In this document: one piece after another, positions 1 to 8,879 of the stretch | How positions within the stretch are numbered: position 1 is the first letter of the stretch | How the letters are laid out: each line of letters starts with the position of its first letter | Assembly: GCA_965224735.1 (NCBI GenBank) | Contig: OZ245059.1 | Coordinates: 1,984,001-2,048,000, forward strand | Reading direction: 5' to 3' | Source: Robiginitomaculum_A sp036478535 | GTDB lineage: Bacteria > Pseudomonadota > Alphaproteobacteria > Caulobacterales > Maricaulaceae | Length of the DNA stretch: 64,000 nucleotides | Made by a program: the position numbers and the translations under genes | Notes under the pieces: model-generated | Databases searched by the model: none | What the model saw: the letters and a program-made list of their open reading frames with translations, nothing else | Told to the model about the DNA's origin: nothing

Positions 1-995
1 GTTGTCGCCTGTTTTATACTATCAAAAGCAGTGACAGACTTGAATGTCCCGTAATCCGTTGTGTATTTCAATTTTAAAGCAATTTGAGATAGGCTCCGGT
101 CATCGCTCCCAATATTGGTCGCAAAAAAACCACGAGAAACTTTATTTGCACCCTTAGCACCTGTAAATCCAGTGCCCAACCCAGTTGCAGGATCAATGGC
201 AAGTGGTTGGTATGTATAATTTAGCGACCCGCCATCGGTTTCCACAATTTTAGCAGTTAAGTCTACAGTTATATTATCGCTCGCTAACCATTTCAACTGG
301 CCACGAAGTGAAATCTCCTTGAATGGATCAACTTTAGTTTTGAGAATAACATTGTCAAAGTAACCGTCGCGATTCACATACCGCCCTGCAACGCTATAAA
401 AAAGTTTGTCCTTAGCAAGAGGGCCGCTTAAAGATGCCTCAGCATTAAATTCACCGCCATCAGCTATACCAGCCTGTACATATCCTTCACGGTCATTTCC
501 AGGTTGCTTAGTACTAATCAATATTGCACCACCAGTTGCATTACGGCCATATCGCGCACCTTGGGGGCCACGGACGACATCAATACTATTTACATTAAAG
601 AGACCTTGGTCAAACTGTCTTGAATTTGTCTGTAGGACACCATCAATGACAACAGCAACAGGAGCTTCGCCATTTCTAACCTGTGAAATACCGCGTATTG
701 TAATAAAATTAGTACCAGAATCCTGAGCGTTAGAAATAGTAATGCCAGGAGTAAGCCCAATGAAATCATCTACGGTTTCAATACCCGCATCTTCAATTTC
801 TTGAGCAGTAAAAACTTTTTGTGAGATAGGCACTTGTTGCACATTCTCATCGCGACCACGAATGCCTGTTACTACAATTTCATCTGCAACAGTACCACCT
901 GCTTCTTGAGCAAAGCTTGGCGTGGATAAACTCATTGCTATCATCATTGACGCACTAGTTCCTGATGCAAATAAAGTTTTCTTGAAATTACTCAT
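1..995 (-). CDS. TonB-dependent outer-membrane receptor (N-terminal part, runs off the window)
   Basis: The reading frame is open from ATG at 995 to the left edge (331 codons seen), so the C-terminal barrel is missing. It begins with a signal peptide (MSNFKKTLFAS... cleavage likely after SFA), followed by a TonB-box-like DEIVVTG and a plug domain with IRGISQVRNG, VAVVIDGV, VDVVRGPQGARYGRNATGG and ISTKQPGN, all typical of TonB-dependent receptors. The family imports siderophores, vitamins or glycans across the outer membrane using TonB energy; the substrate cannot be told from the plug. A Shine-Dalgarno AGGGGA lies just before the start. The upstream gene on the same strand is a LAL-type LuxR regulator, and a palindrome at 1116-1133 in the leader is shared with the promoter of that operon, suggesting regulation by it. 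Confidence 0.93.
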   Translation of the reverse strand, partial: MSNFKKTLFASGTSASMMIAMSLSTPSFAQEAGGTVADEIVVTGIRGRDENVQQVPISQKVFTAQEIEDAGIETVDDFIGLTPGITISNAQDSGTNFITIRGISQVRNGEAPVAVVIDGVLQTNSRQFDQGLFNVNSIDVVRGPQGARYGRNATGGAILISTKQPGNDREGYVQAGIADGGEFNAEASLSGPLAKDKLFYSVAGRYVNRDGYFDNVILKTKVDPFKEISLRGQLKWLASDNITVDLTAKIVETDGGSLNYTYQPLAIDPATGLGTGFTGAKGANKVSRGFFATNIGSDDRSLSQIALKLKYTTDYGTFKSVTAFDSIKQAT

Positions 996-1115
996 GATAT
1001 TCCCCTTTGTTGTTAATACACAAAAACAATAAGTGATTTAGAAAAAGTTCACAGATGAAATATGTATAGGTTAACGGTTAAAATGGGCAGGGAGCAGGCT
1101 AAATTATAAATTTCA

Positions 1116-1133
1116 CCTAACCATATGGGTAGG
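1116..1133. promoter_or_regulatory. Candidate operator upstream of the TonB receptor
   Basis: CCTAACCATATGGGTAGG is a near-perfect 18-bp palindrome (one mismatched pair), about 120 bp upstream of the receptor start. The 13-mer TGGGTAGGTTTGG (1126-1138) recurs exactly at 4376-4388 before the membrane protein/LAL regulator operon, where it overlaps another inverted repeat. That both sites bind the LAL regulator is inference. Confidence 0.5.
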
Positions 1134-1161
1134 TTTGGAGGAAAATCCAACATTCTCAAAT

Positions 1162-3888
1162 CTAACTGATTAAATGAATTTTCCGAGCTTCATTTATAGC
1201 GTGTATACGGTTTTCTGCACCTAATTTAACAAAAACATTTTTTAGGTGAAATTTTACAGTATGGTGTGTCATGTCCAATGCACGTGCAATTTCTTTATTG
1301 GTTTTCCCTATTGACAGCTCAAAAAGCACTTCACTTTCACGAACACTCAATGCGATATTTCCTTGGTTTTTTTCTGGTTTTGGGAATCGTGATACACAGG
1401 CATTAAGAAATGCAGTCTCCATTTGTTGCCCTGGTCGTTCTCTCCCAGCCTTAGCTGATGAGTGGACAAGGTTTCGAATATGTGAATGAAGCAAGAAGGG
1501 CGCAAACAAATTCTCACGCACAGCAATTTTTGCAGCAGAAAATACTAAATCTTGGGCTGAATCCGTATCACCACTCTTATGCAAGAAAACTGCTTTTAGC
1601 ATTACACACCTTATCCAGCCCAGACCTGCCTTCATGGTATCAAGTCGGATAACCAGTGAATCCAAAGCCCCAACATCAAAATGGGTTGAACCGTCACTTA
1701 AACTCGACAATCCCAAAGCCAAGATAGCCTCCATTTCGAATTGCCAGTGAATACCTTCTAGTTGATTATATGTTTTCAAACTATCTTGGAGAACGCCACT
1801 CAAACGAATACACTCGAGTTTATCTTTTGAGATCATAGCAGCGTGCAAGGCGTATACATCACTTAGATAATCAAGGGACTGTATCCCCCTTTCTTCACCG
1901 ACCAAAGAAGACTGCCGCGATATTGCTATGGCCACATCACCGTCATTTTTTATATAAGCTTGGACTATTCGTGCAAAAAAACTTGCCGAGAATATTTCGA
2001 ACCAACCATCTCCCTCGCACACCAAATTGAGCATTTCACCAAAACCAAGTGCTTCTTTCCGCGTTTCATCTTGCCAAATTTTTAAGATAGTGCTGCCAAC
2101 GTCACACACTGATTTTAAGCCGCTGTCTGTGCCAAAATTATCTTCTGCCATAGACAACGCCTCTGCGTAATGCGCTTTAGCCATATGCATCTCTCCTTTT
2201 AGGAATGCAATATGCCCTAAGTGAACATAGCAATAATTAATTCCCAAAATGGAATTGGCAGAGCGCATAGACTTAACCGCATCTACTACAGCATCACGAG
2301 CTGTCTCAAAACGGCCTTGCCCCATTTCTGAAATTGCAAATGCGCATAGGAGAACCCCGCACCCCAAATGATCTTGCTTCGACCACGCTTCTAAATCTTG
2401 CTTAATTCTTTTATTGACCGCCTCCTTATTGGCTTCGCCGTTATAAACATCTAACAATGTTATTATCATTGTTTTGTCCCGATCAAAAATATCGTCCTGA
2501 ATGTCTATACTCGAACGTTCCACCTTTTCTAAATGAATCGTCGCTTCACTAATTGCTCCATCTTTGATACAAAGATAAGCCTTAGCAACACGCAACCTTG
2601 GGAATTTATTTAAATCATCCTCGCTAACGTGCCGAAGCAGTGTCCGAATATACCCAATACCTCCATAGAGGATTAGCTCCCACCCACCAGCTTCTTGAAT
2701 AAGCCTTGCGCAACGATCAAAATCCTTTGCGAGCCTCGCATGGCGAACAGTTTCGGCAATTTGGCCTTCTTGCTCAAACCATTTAGAAGCTCTTATGTGT
2801 AGAACTTTTACGTCTATATCGTGTTGTTGAGACAACCTATGTAACAGAAATTCTGCAAATAGATGATGATAGCGAAACCATCGTTCAGAATCATCTAAAG
2901 GTATCAATAATGGCCTCAAAGCCATCGAGTCATTTATTAAGCTGTGAGATATACTACTTTCACAAATCGCATCAGCTAACGACGCATCAAATCTTTCAAC
3001 AATAGAAGTTTTTAATAGTAAATTTTGCAAATTGCACGGAAGTTGTTCAAAGACTTGTTGTGCGAAATAATCAGCAATATGGGTTGAATGAACAGATATC
3101 TGGAACTTTTCGATTTCATTTCCATCTGTTTTTGTGGCACTAAGCATCCCCTTTTTCCGCATTGCTAAACGAGCAAATTGTAAAGCGACAGGCCAACCTT
3201 CAGTGCGTTCATGAAGTGTAGCTACTTCTTGAATTGGCAACAATCCTTCAAAAATTGCTTTTGTATCTTCGACAGTAAAACGTAAAGAATCAGGCCCCAG
3301 TTCTCTCAATCTACCCTGAGCAATCAAGCTCGCTGTGTTAATGTTTGGCAGAACGCGAGAACAAACAATCAGTTTAAAAGACTCGGGAGCTAATACAACC
3401 AAATCTTCAACAAACTGGCTTACCACACGAGATTGGAAACGGTGAAAATCATCTAAAATCAGAACTATGTTAGAACTGCATCTAGAGAGGATATTGATCA
3501 AACCTGGCAAAATACTTTTCGCGGGAATATCTGCGAGCATGTGTTCAGCAGCAATTTGAAGCCGCCCCATATCGACACCGGATCTATTTAGTGCAAAGAC
3601 TATATATGATACAAATTGGCGCAGTTCTCCATCATCTTCATCTAACGACACCCAAGCGATTTTTGCCTCTTCTTTTTGCTGCCCTAGCAGCCATTGGCTT
3701 AATAATGAAGATTTCCCAAAACCTGCCGGAGCAGTGACACAAACACTGCCTTTGTCAATTAGACTAGAAAAAACAGAAAGCAATAATGGGCGGTCAATGA
3801 GCTTAAAACCTGACCGTGGTGGTTTCAACTTTGTCTCAACGAACCAAGCGTCGAGCAAATTGACTTCTAATTTTTCTGTTTTGCCCAT
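1162..3888 (-). CDS. LAL-family (MalT-like) LuxR-type ATP-binding transcriptional regulator
   Basis: A 908-residue regulator with MalT/LAL architecture. The N-terminal STAND/AAA ATPase carries Walker A APAGFGKSS (about residues 53-61), a VSLDEDD segment and a Walker B IVLILDDFH. A WF-x-YHHLFAEFL segment ends the NTPase region, as in MalT relatives, and a long helical TPR-like sensor region follows. The C-terminal LuxR helix-turn-helix (about 845-900) contains LSVRESEVL, NKEIARALDMTHHTVKFHL and VFVKLGAENR. Such proteins bind a ligand and ATP, oligomerise and activate promoters. It is encoded between a small membrane protein (60 bp upstream) and a TonB receptor (166 bp downstream), all on one strand, so it is likely the local activator for uptake of an unknown substrate. 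I see no internal damage. Confidence 0.9.
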   Translation of the reverse strand: MGKTEKLEVNLLDAWFVETKLKPPRSGFKLIDRPLLLSVFSSLIDKGSVCVTAPAGFGKSSLLSQWLLGQQKEEAKIAWVSLDEDDGELRQFVSYIVFALNRSGVDMGRLQIAAEHMLADIPAKSILPGLINILSRCSSNIVLILDDFHRFQSRVVSQFVEDLVVLAPESFKLIVCSRVLPNINTASLIAQGRLRELGPDSLRFTVEDTKAIFEGLLPIQEVATLHERTEGWPVALQFARLAMRKKGMLSATKTDGNEIEKFQISVHSTHIADYFAQQVFEQLPCNLQNLLLKTSIVERFDASLADAICESSISHSLINDSMALRPLLIPLDDSERWFRYHHLFAEFLLHRLSQQHDIDVKVLHIRASKWFEQEGQIAETVRHARLAKDFDRCARLIQEAGGWELILYGGIGYIRTLLRHVSEDDLNKFPRLRVAKAYLCIKDGAISEATIHLEKVERSSIDIQDDIFDRDKTMIITLLDVYNGEANKEAVNKRIKQDLEAWSKQDHLGCGVLLCAFAISEMGQGRFETARDAVVDAVKSMRSANSILGINYCYVHLGHIAFLKGEMHMAKAHYAEALSMAEDNFGTDSGLKSVCDVGSTILKIWQDETRKEALGFGEMLNLVCEGDGWFEIFSASFFARIVQAYIKNDGDVAIAISRQSSLVGEERGIQSLDYLSDVYALHAAMISKDKLECIRLSGVLQDSLKTYNQLEGIHWQFEMEAILALGLSSLSDGSTHFDVGALDSLVIRLDTMKAGLGWIRCVMLKAVFLHKSGDTDSAQDLVFSAAKIAVRENLFAPFLLHSHIRNLVHSSAKAGRERPGQQMETAFLNACVSRFPKPEKNQGNIALSVRESEVLFELSIGKTNKEIARALDMTHHTVKFHLKNVFVKLGAENRIHAINEARKIHLIS

Positions 3889-3948
3889 AAGGTTCTATTA
3901 TCGCCACTTTTTGAGTGAATGGTACATAAATTACAAAAATACTAAGGA

Positions 3949-4314
3949 TCAAATTTGCGTTACTAAATATCCAGCCAACACAACGACACCGCAGATATTA
4001 ATTAATATAGCAGTCCCCCATGAAAACCGCGATGAATACTCACTTTCTTTGAAACTCACTACATGTCGATATATACCGAACCGACACACCAAATATATAA
4101 AAACCAACGCAATAAACACAAACAATAGTATAGATAAATTAGGCGCTAGCCTAAACCAAAGATACAGAGATACCATTATTAAAACACCCGTTGTTGGGTC
4201 GGTAGGTGCCAGTGTCTTACCTCTAAAATCCAACAATAATTGACTACACAAATTATAGCCAATGGCAAAAAATATGTATATGTCAAGCCAAAGCACCCAG
4301 TTAATTACATCCAT
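3949..4314 (-). CDS. Small integral membrane protein, function unknown
   Basis: A 121-residue protein if started at ATG 4314, chosen because AGGTGG lies 4 nt upstream; the frame stays open to a TTG at 4365 (138 residues), with another ATG at 4341. It has about four hydrophobic segments: WVLWLDIYIFFAIGYNLC, GVLIMVSLYLWF, LSILLFVFIALVFIYLVC and a C-terminal AILINICGVVVLAGYLV, separated by a short Arg/His-containing loop (CRFGIYRHVVSF). I do not recognise the family. It lies 60 bp upstream of the LAL regulator on the same strand and is probably co-transcribed with it, which suggests a role in sensing or transport linked to the neighbouring TonB receptor. Confidence 0.6.
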   Translation of the reverse strand: MDVINWVLWLDIYIFFAIGYNLCSQLLLDFRGKTLAPTDPTTGVLIMVSLYLWFRLAPNLSILLFVFIALVFIYLVCRFGIYRHVVSFKESEYSSRFSWGTAILINICGVVVLAGYLVTQI

Positions 4315-4366
4315 AATCCACCTACAAAAAAGAAACGACATTGCGTAAATTATGAGAAGATACAAG

Positions 4367-4382
4367 CTACCCTCTTGGGTAG
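4367..4382. promoter_or_regulatory. Candidate operator upstream of the membrane protein / LAL operon
   Basis: CTACCC-TCTT-GGGTAG is a perfect 6-bp inverted repeat with a 4-bp spacer, about 55 bp upstream of the chosen start at 4314. It is followed by GTTTGG, so it shares the 13-mer TGGGTAGGTTTGG with the site upstream of the TonB receptor. Confidence 0.5.
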
Positions 4383-4495
4383 GTTTGGTAGTGAGGGTGT
4401 AATTGTATGGTTAGAATGCTATAACTAATCTCGAATGGAATAATTCATATTTTTGAGTTGCGATGTGCCCCTAGATTTGTAGACACCTTGTCACT

Positions 4496-5392
4496 TCATT
4501 TTGTTGCCATCTCAAACTGTGCGGGTGACAACATCCCGCACTTACCATGCTTTCGCTTAGAATTATAGAACATTTCAATATAATCGAACACGTCTTGGCG
4601 TGCGAGCTGGCGCGTTTTGTAAGTCTTGCGTCTGATCCGTTCGGTTTTGAGCAGATGGAAGAAGCTTTCAGCTACCGCATTATCATAACAGTTTCCACGC
4701 CGGCTCATGCTAGCTTCCAGATTGTGAGCGACTAAAAAAGATTACCACTCTTGGCTGGTAAACTGGCTGCCTTGATCGGAATGGACTATCACTTTCGCCT
4801 TCGGTCTGCGCCGCCAAACGGCCATCAATAAAGCATTTAAAGCCAGACTTGTTTGCATCCGCACACCCATTGACCACCCAACAACACGGCGTGAGTATAG
4901 GTCGATAACGACGGATAAAAACAACCATCCCTCATGAGTCTTAATGTAAGTAATGTCCGTCACCCAAACCGTATTGGGATGCGCTATATCAAAGTTCTGC
5001 TTCAACTGATTAGCCGCCACAATCGACGGCTTAATGCCATACTTGCCAGGGCGGCGTTTATAGCCGACTTGTGCCCTAAGGCCACACTTTTGCATAAGCT
5101 TGGCCACCGTATTAGGCGCACAAGTCTCGCCCATATCGAGCAGGTCATGATGAATTTTACGGTAGCCATAAACGCAGCCGCTCTCTAGCCATGATTGCTT
5201 GATAAGTCCTGTAAGGCGGCGTTGCCGCTTAGCCATTTTACTCAGGCCCGATTTAAGCCACGCATAAAACCCGCTCGGGTGAACGCGCAGCACGCGGCAC
5301 ATGGCCCGCACGGAAAACTCCATGCGGTGTGCTTTGATAAAGGCGTACTTCACTTGGCCTGCTTTGCAAAGTACACCGTGGCCTTTTTCACC
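4496..5392 (-). pseudogene. IS3-family orfB transposase with an in-frame stop
   Basis: The DDE integrase core is recognisable: HTH_21-like N-terminus (CRVLRVHPSGFYAWL, YGYRKIHHDL), WVTDITYI, HSDQGSQFTSQEW, and after the break NAVAESFFHLLKTE and the C-terminal MFYNSKRKHGKCGMLSPAQFE. A TAA at 4742-4744 replaces the Gln expected after SQEW; the frame then continues unchanged to 4496, so this is a nonsense mutation. At the orfA/orfB junction the A-rich GTGAAAAAGG lies beyond the orfA stop, and orfB sits in the +1 rather than the usual -1 frame, so the junction also looks altered. Confidence 0.85.
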
Positions 5393-5656
5393 CTAAAGGG
5401 CACTTCGTAAGATATCACGCTCTTCAGTAACGCGCCTAAGCTCGGCCTTTAAGCGGCGGTTCTCTTGCACATGCTCGTTCATATCAGCGGGTGGTCGCTC
5501 TGGTTCATGAAACTTGCCAATCCAATCATACATGGACTTGGTACAAACCCCCAGTCGCTCCGACACATCTTTGACCGAATAACCGCGCTCTTTTACCTGC
5601 GCCACAGCGTCCCGTTTGAACTCGTCCGTATACCGTATTCCCTTACCCATCTTCAT
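5393..5656 (-). CDS. IS3-family orfA (helix-turn-helix transposase subunit)
   Basis: An 87-residue protein with the Tnp HTH_8 pattern YTDEFKRDAVAQVKERGYSV...ERLGVCTKSMYDWIGKF, then a leucine-zipper-like stretch ENRRLKAELRRVTEERDILRS. This DNA-binding subunit normally makes an OrfAB fusion by frameshifting. Since the downstream orfB is broken, this copy cannot move by itself. Confidence 0.85.
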   Translation of the reverse strand: MKMGKGIRYTDEFKRDAVAQVKERGYSVKDVSERLGVCTKSMYDWIGKFHEPERPPADMNEHVQENRRLKAELRRVTEERDILRSAL

Positions 5657-5711
5657 ATCTCCTTGCTTCCAATTGTAACAAACAAGGTGTCTACAAATCT
5701 AGGGGCACATC

Positions 5712-5930
5712 AGTATAGGTCGGAACCGATTGTACCAAAAAATGAACATGGTCTTTATCCGTTCCAATCTCCAAAAACTTTAACTGGTAACGATCTTCAA
5801 TATCCAAACAAACATCACGTAAAACTTCATCAACTTGGGGGTCAAAAACAGCACGCCTATATTTTGCGGGAAACACAAAATGGTAAAGAAGTATCGTTAC
5901 GTTATGTCGTTTATGGATATATTCGCTCAC
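5712..5930 (-). pseudogene. IS200/IS605-type TnpA (Y1/REP-like transposase), 5' fragment
   Basis: The N-terminal part reads KRHNVTILLYHFVFPAKYRRAVF...DIEDRYQLKFLEIGTDKDHVHFLVQSVPTY, matching the IS200 transposase fold with the HUH-type H-x-H pair in DHVHFLVQ. The frame is cut by the IS3 inverted repeat at 5711 before the catalytic tyrosine. The missing half is not found beyond the IS3 element. Confidence 0.8.
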
Positions 5931-5939
5931 GCGAATATT

Positions 5940-6850
5940 CTACGCCGCAAGCGGTGAGGAATGAAACCCTAAAAAAGATTCAAGAGAACCGCCGTCCCCG
6001 TATTGAGGGCGAGTGTTTTTATGTCCCATTAGTAAACACCTAAGATCATAATCTAGGTCTGCTTCCAACATACGTTTTTCAAAAGAGTGTCTAAACGAAT
6101 ATATCCTATGGTCAGTTGTAGGAAACAATGATCTACGGCGAAACGCCTTCAATAACGATACAGATAACAAATTTCCCTTATCTTGATACCGTGGGAAACC
6201 TGCAACAGCATTTTTCATCGCTATCAAAGACACCCCCAATAAAGGGATATCTCGCACTGAAGCATTTGTCTTTAGTTGACGATTGGCTTGCTTGCGAATG
6301 CGTATATGAGGAATATCATGTTCCATAACAATATTCTCAGGCAGTATATTGGAAATTTCACTCGGCCTACACCCTGTTTCTATGAGGGCGTAAATGATCA
6401 AAATTGCCTGACGATTTAGTGATGTGAAAATTTCAGGCTCTAAGATGCGGCCTCTAACCCACTTATCCTCAAAATGAGGAACGTCCTTAATTTGATCTTC
6501 TTTAAAATTTAACTTTCTAAAAGGGTTGGTTTTGCTTTCATGCCCTTCGTATTCCCAATATTTTGTATAGAGCAGCCGGAGATTCCCCAAATCTCTATTC
6601 GCGGAATTTGGCGATAATGCCTTTCTGTTTTCTTTTGGTTTCAATCTTGCTCCCCACCAATTGTAAAATTTACGCGCCTCCACTCTTGTTATATCAGCCA
6701 TAGGTAAATCCCCGCAAACTGAGATAAAATTTCTCACCGCTCGGTTTTTTACTTTCTTCCAATCACTCGCCTGTGTTTTTGATTTGCCCAACACATCACC
6801 GACCGCGATTTCATTACAATAGAGTTTGAATGCTTGACTGAGTAATATGT
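5940..6850 (-). pseudogene. Tyrosine recombinase/integrase, C-terminal part of a disrupted gene
   Basis: Encodes the core-binding and catalytic domains: ETGCRPSEI (catalytic Arg), RIYSFRHSFEKRM (His/Arg box), LMGHK and a QYGDG tyrosine near the C-terminus. The frame is open upstream of the ATG at 6794 (HILLSQAFKLYCNEIAVGDVLG), showing that the gene continues into the segment interrupted by the IS at 6854-8137. The N-terminal part is at 8141-8572. The N-terminal frame and this frame do not join cleanly even after removing the IS and one target copy, so a further small frameshift is likely. The gene is probably inactive. Confidence 0.85.
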
Positions 6851-6914
6851 GGGTAGAGGTGACCCTATGATTTGGACCATGTGGCAGCTTAAATAAGGTG
6901 AATTGCTGTTATCA

Positions 6915-7772
6915 TTATGCTGCCAATTTCTCTGGTTGTGTTTTCATGTCATAGGTTTCGCCTGGTGTCAATATTCCGTGCGTTGAATGAGGGCGCTCGG
7001 TGTTGTAATAAGTAATCCATTCGCCAATATCCCGCTTGGCTTGCGGGCCATTTTCAAAGGCTCGCAAATATACGCATTCATATTTCAAAGACCGCCAGAG
7101 CCGTTCGATCATACGGTTGTCAATCCAGCGGCCTTTGCCGTCCATGGAGATTTTGACGCTTGCATCTTTCAATACCTTTGTAAATTCATGGCTGGTAAAT
7201 TGGCTTCCCTGATCTGTGTTGAAGATTTCCGGCGGGCCATATCTGGCCAAGGCTTCTTTGAGGGCCTCGGTGCAAAACTCAACCTCCATCGTGTTGGACA
7301 ACCGCCACGATAGCACCTTACGGCTATACCAATCCATAACCGCAACAAGGTACAAAAACCCTTTGCGCATGGGAATATAGGTAATATCTGTGCACCAAAC
7401 CTGATTGGGTCTGTTGATATTAAGCTTTCCCAGCAGGTAGGGATAGACTTTGTGTTTCGCGTGTTTCCTACTGGTATTGGGCGTTTGGTATATGGGTACG
7501 AGCCGCATGAGGCGCATCAAGCGGCGGATACGGTGCCGGCCAGCCTTGTGGCCTTGGCGCTGCATATACCGCGCCATTTGCCGAGACCCATACCACGGTG
7601 TTTTGAGAAACTGCTTGCACAAGAGGCAGGCTGCGCACTCAATAATCCGCATGAACCTCAAATTCTCGGCGCTCTCCCCGACGCGGTGATAATACAGCCC
7701 AGAGCGCACAAAGGATAAAAGTGTGCACTGGCGGCGAACGCTCAGCCTTGTATGATTTTTATCAATACACAT
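6915..7772 (-). CDS. IS3-family orfB transposase (DDE integrase core), intact
   Basis: A 285-residue protein with PWYGSRQMARYMQRQGH (HTH_21 region), CTDITYIPM (first Asp), NTDQGSQFTS (second Asp) and DNRMIERLWRSLKYE (Glu), then YYNTERPHSTHGILTP, the usual C-terminal signature. No stop or frameshift is visible. It starts 18 bp after orfA and is likely expressed as a frameshift fusion or by coupling. The related element at 61389-62365 has the same domain order with a deletion. Confidence 0.93.
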   Translation of the reverse strand: MCIDKNHTRLSVRRQCTLLSFVRSGLYYHRVGESAENLRFMRIIECAACLLCKQFLKTPWYGSRQMARYMQRQGHKAGRHRIRRLMRLMRLVPIYQTPNTSRKHAKHKVYPYLLGKLNINRPNQVWCTDITYIPMRKGFLYLVAVMDWYSRKVLSWRLSNTMEVEFCTEALKEALARYGPPEIFNTDQGSQFTSHEFTKVLKDASVKISMDGKGRWIDNRMIERLWRSLKYECVYLRAFENGPQAKRDIGEWITYYNTERPHSTHGILTPGETYDMKTQPEKLAA

Positions 7773-7789
7773 TTGCCTTCGCTCCTTGC

Positions 7790-8071
7790 TTAACGACCGA
7801 AGGCCTTTTGCAAAAAATCCCGCTCCACAACCAGCTGACCAATCTTGGCGTGCAGCTTATCAAGCTCTGCCTCACTCGTTTGTCCTTGCCCGGCACCTCG
7901 TTTGCTAAAGGCATCTGCCATGTTTTTTATGGCAGCACGTTTCCACGCACTGATCATATTGGGGTGAACGCCGTGCTTGGCGCTCAGCTCGGCCAGCGTC
8001 AGTTCCTCGCGGATGGCATCGAGCGCCACACGGGCCTTAAACTCTGCTGAATGTCGTTTTCTCTTGGTCAT
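7790..8071 (-). CDS. IS3-family orfA, intact
   Basis: A 93-residue helix-turn-helix subunit: RHSAEFKARVALDAIREELTLAEL...GVHPNMISAWKR, then a coiled-coil region ending AKIGQLVVERDFLQKAFGR. This is the classic OrfA of the IS3 family, lying directly upstream of an intact orfB inside matching inverted repeats. Confidence 0.92.
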   Translation of the reverse strand: MTKRKRHSAEFKARVALDAIREELTLAELSAKHGVHPNMISAWKRAAIKNMADAFSKRGAGQGQTSEAELDKLHAKIGQLVVERDFLQKAFGR

Positions 8072-8140
8072 TGTAAATCGTCCTTTCTAAAGCACAATTC
8101 ACCTTAACACATGGTCCGAATTTATAGGACCACCTCTGGG

Positions 8141-8572
8141 CTTGGGAATAACGCCAAGCAAGGCCTCAGCATCACTTTTGGCGGCAACCTTATTTTCAGG
8201 CAATGCATCCAATCTCTTATATAGTTCTGACAGATCATTCGGCGCCAAAAGTTCTTCATTGGAGGTGTAAACAAAGCCCTTTGCCATTGCTCGAAGTTTT
8301 GCGCCCTAATAGCGTTTTAGCGCCAATTTTATTTTTTCTACATTCACTAAGTTAGTTGTCGAGCTATTTGCAAAACCCACGACGCTAGACCAATACAAAT
8401 TATCTGCCTCAACAAGAGCATCGCGCCTAGTCCTAGCTATTTCAAGATACCGTGTTTTAAGTGACTTCTTAATATAAACACGACCATCGAAATCCCGATA
8501 TTCAGCAGGCACTCGTCTTTGATAATAGTAGGTACCATTACGAATTTTTAGATATTTATCTTGGTCTCTCAT
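8141..8572 (-). pseudogene. Tyrosine integrase, N-terminal part with an in-frame stop
   Basis: Begins MRDQDKYLKIRNGTYYYQRRVPAEY, the N-terminus typical of alphaproteobacterial integrases (arm-binding, DUF6538-like). A TAG at 8306-8308 interrupts the frame, which continues as KGFVYTSNEELLAPNDL and ALLGVIPKP before the IS3 element begins at 8137. The gene is therefore broken at least twice. It starts about 115 bp beyond the 3' end of tRNA-Leu and points away from it, the usual place for an element integrated at a tRNA gene. Confidence 0.82.
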
Positions 8573-8686
8573 GAGACATGTATAACACGTTGATACCCAA
8601 AAATGGCGTAACCACGCTAACCGCAGTTCAATAAAAATAATAATACTTATTTTTCAATGGGTTAGTGGAGGTAAATTTATTTTTGA

Positions 8687-8773
8687 TGGTGCGGGCGGCC
8701 GGAATTGAACCGGCACTCCTATACAGGAACAAGATTTTAAGTCTTGCGTGTCTACCAATTCCACCACGCCCGC
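8687..8773 (-). tRNA. tRNA-Leu (anticodon UAA)
   Basis: Cloverleaf of 87 nt with encoded CCA: acceptor GCGGGCG pairs with CGCCCGC, D-arm segment TGGTAGACAC, anticodon loop ACTTAAAAT (TAA), a long variable arm as expected for Leu, and a T-arm containing GGTTCAATTCC. It is the probable attachment gene of the decayed element carrying the integrase at 5940-8572. Confidence 0.95.
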
Positions 8774-8879
8774 ATTGTGCGTAAATATTTATTACCTCGG
8801 TAGGCGCGCAATATGGCAAACAATTTTATTATTGCCAGAGAAAAATTGCGTCAAAGCGTATTTTTTCGCATAAGGCCTT

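Larger units (their letters stand above)
4461..5711 (-). mobile_element. IS3-family insertion sequence, inactive copy
   Basis: About 1.25 kb bounded by a long, essentially perfect terminal inverted repeat: GATGTGCCCCTAGATTTG at 4462 and its complement ending at 5711. It contains orfA and an orfB broken by a stop. A fragment of the same element lies at 61007-61255. No convincing target duplication is seen. Its right end cuts an IS200-type transposase whose remainder is not found on the left side, so a deletion or rearrangement accompanied or followed insertion. Confidence 0.85.
6854..8137 (-). mobile_element. Complete IS3-family element inserted into the integrase gene
   Basis: About 1.28 kb with imperfect terminal inverted repeats: left AGAGGTGACCCTATGATTTG, right (complement) AGAGGTGGTCCTATAAATTC, both followed by GGACCATGTG. 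It is flanked by GGG at 6851-6853 and 8138-8140, a plausible 3-bp target duplication as expected for IS3. Both open reading frames look intact, making it the best candidate for an active element here. A solo copy of its right end lies at 15142-15184. Confidence 0.88.

Noticed and set aside
3734..4243. Plus-strand ORF opposite the LAL regulator start and the membrane protein
   Set aside because: No family pattern, no RBS, and it overlaps two better-supported minus-strand genes.
4742..5353. Active orfB transposase in the first IS3 copy
   Set aside because: A TAA interrupts the DDE core before the catalytic Glu, as shown by the in-frame continuation to 4496.
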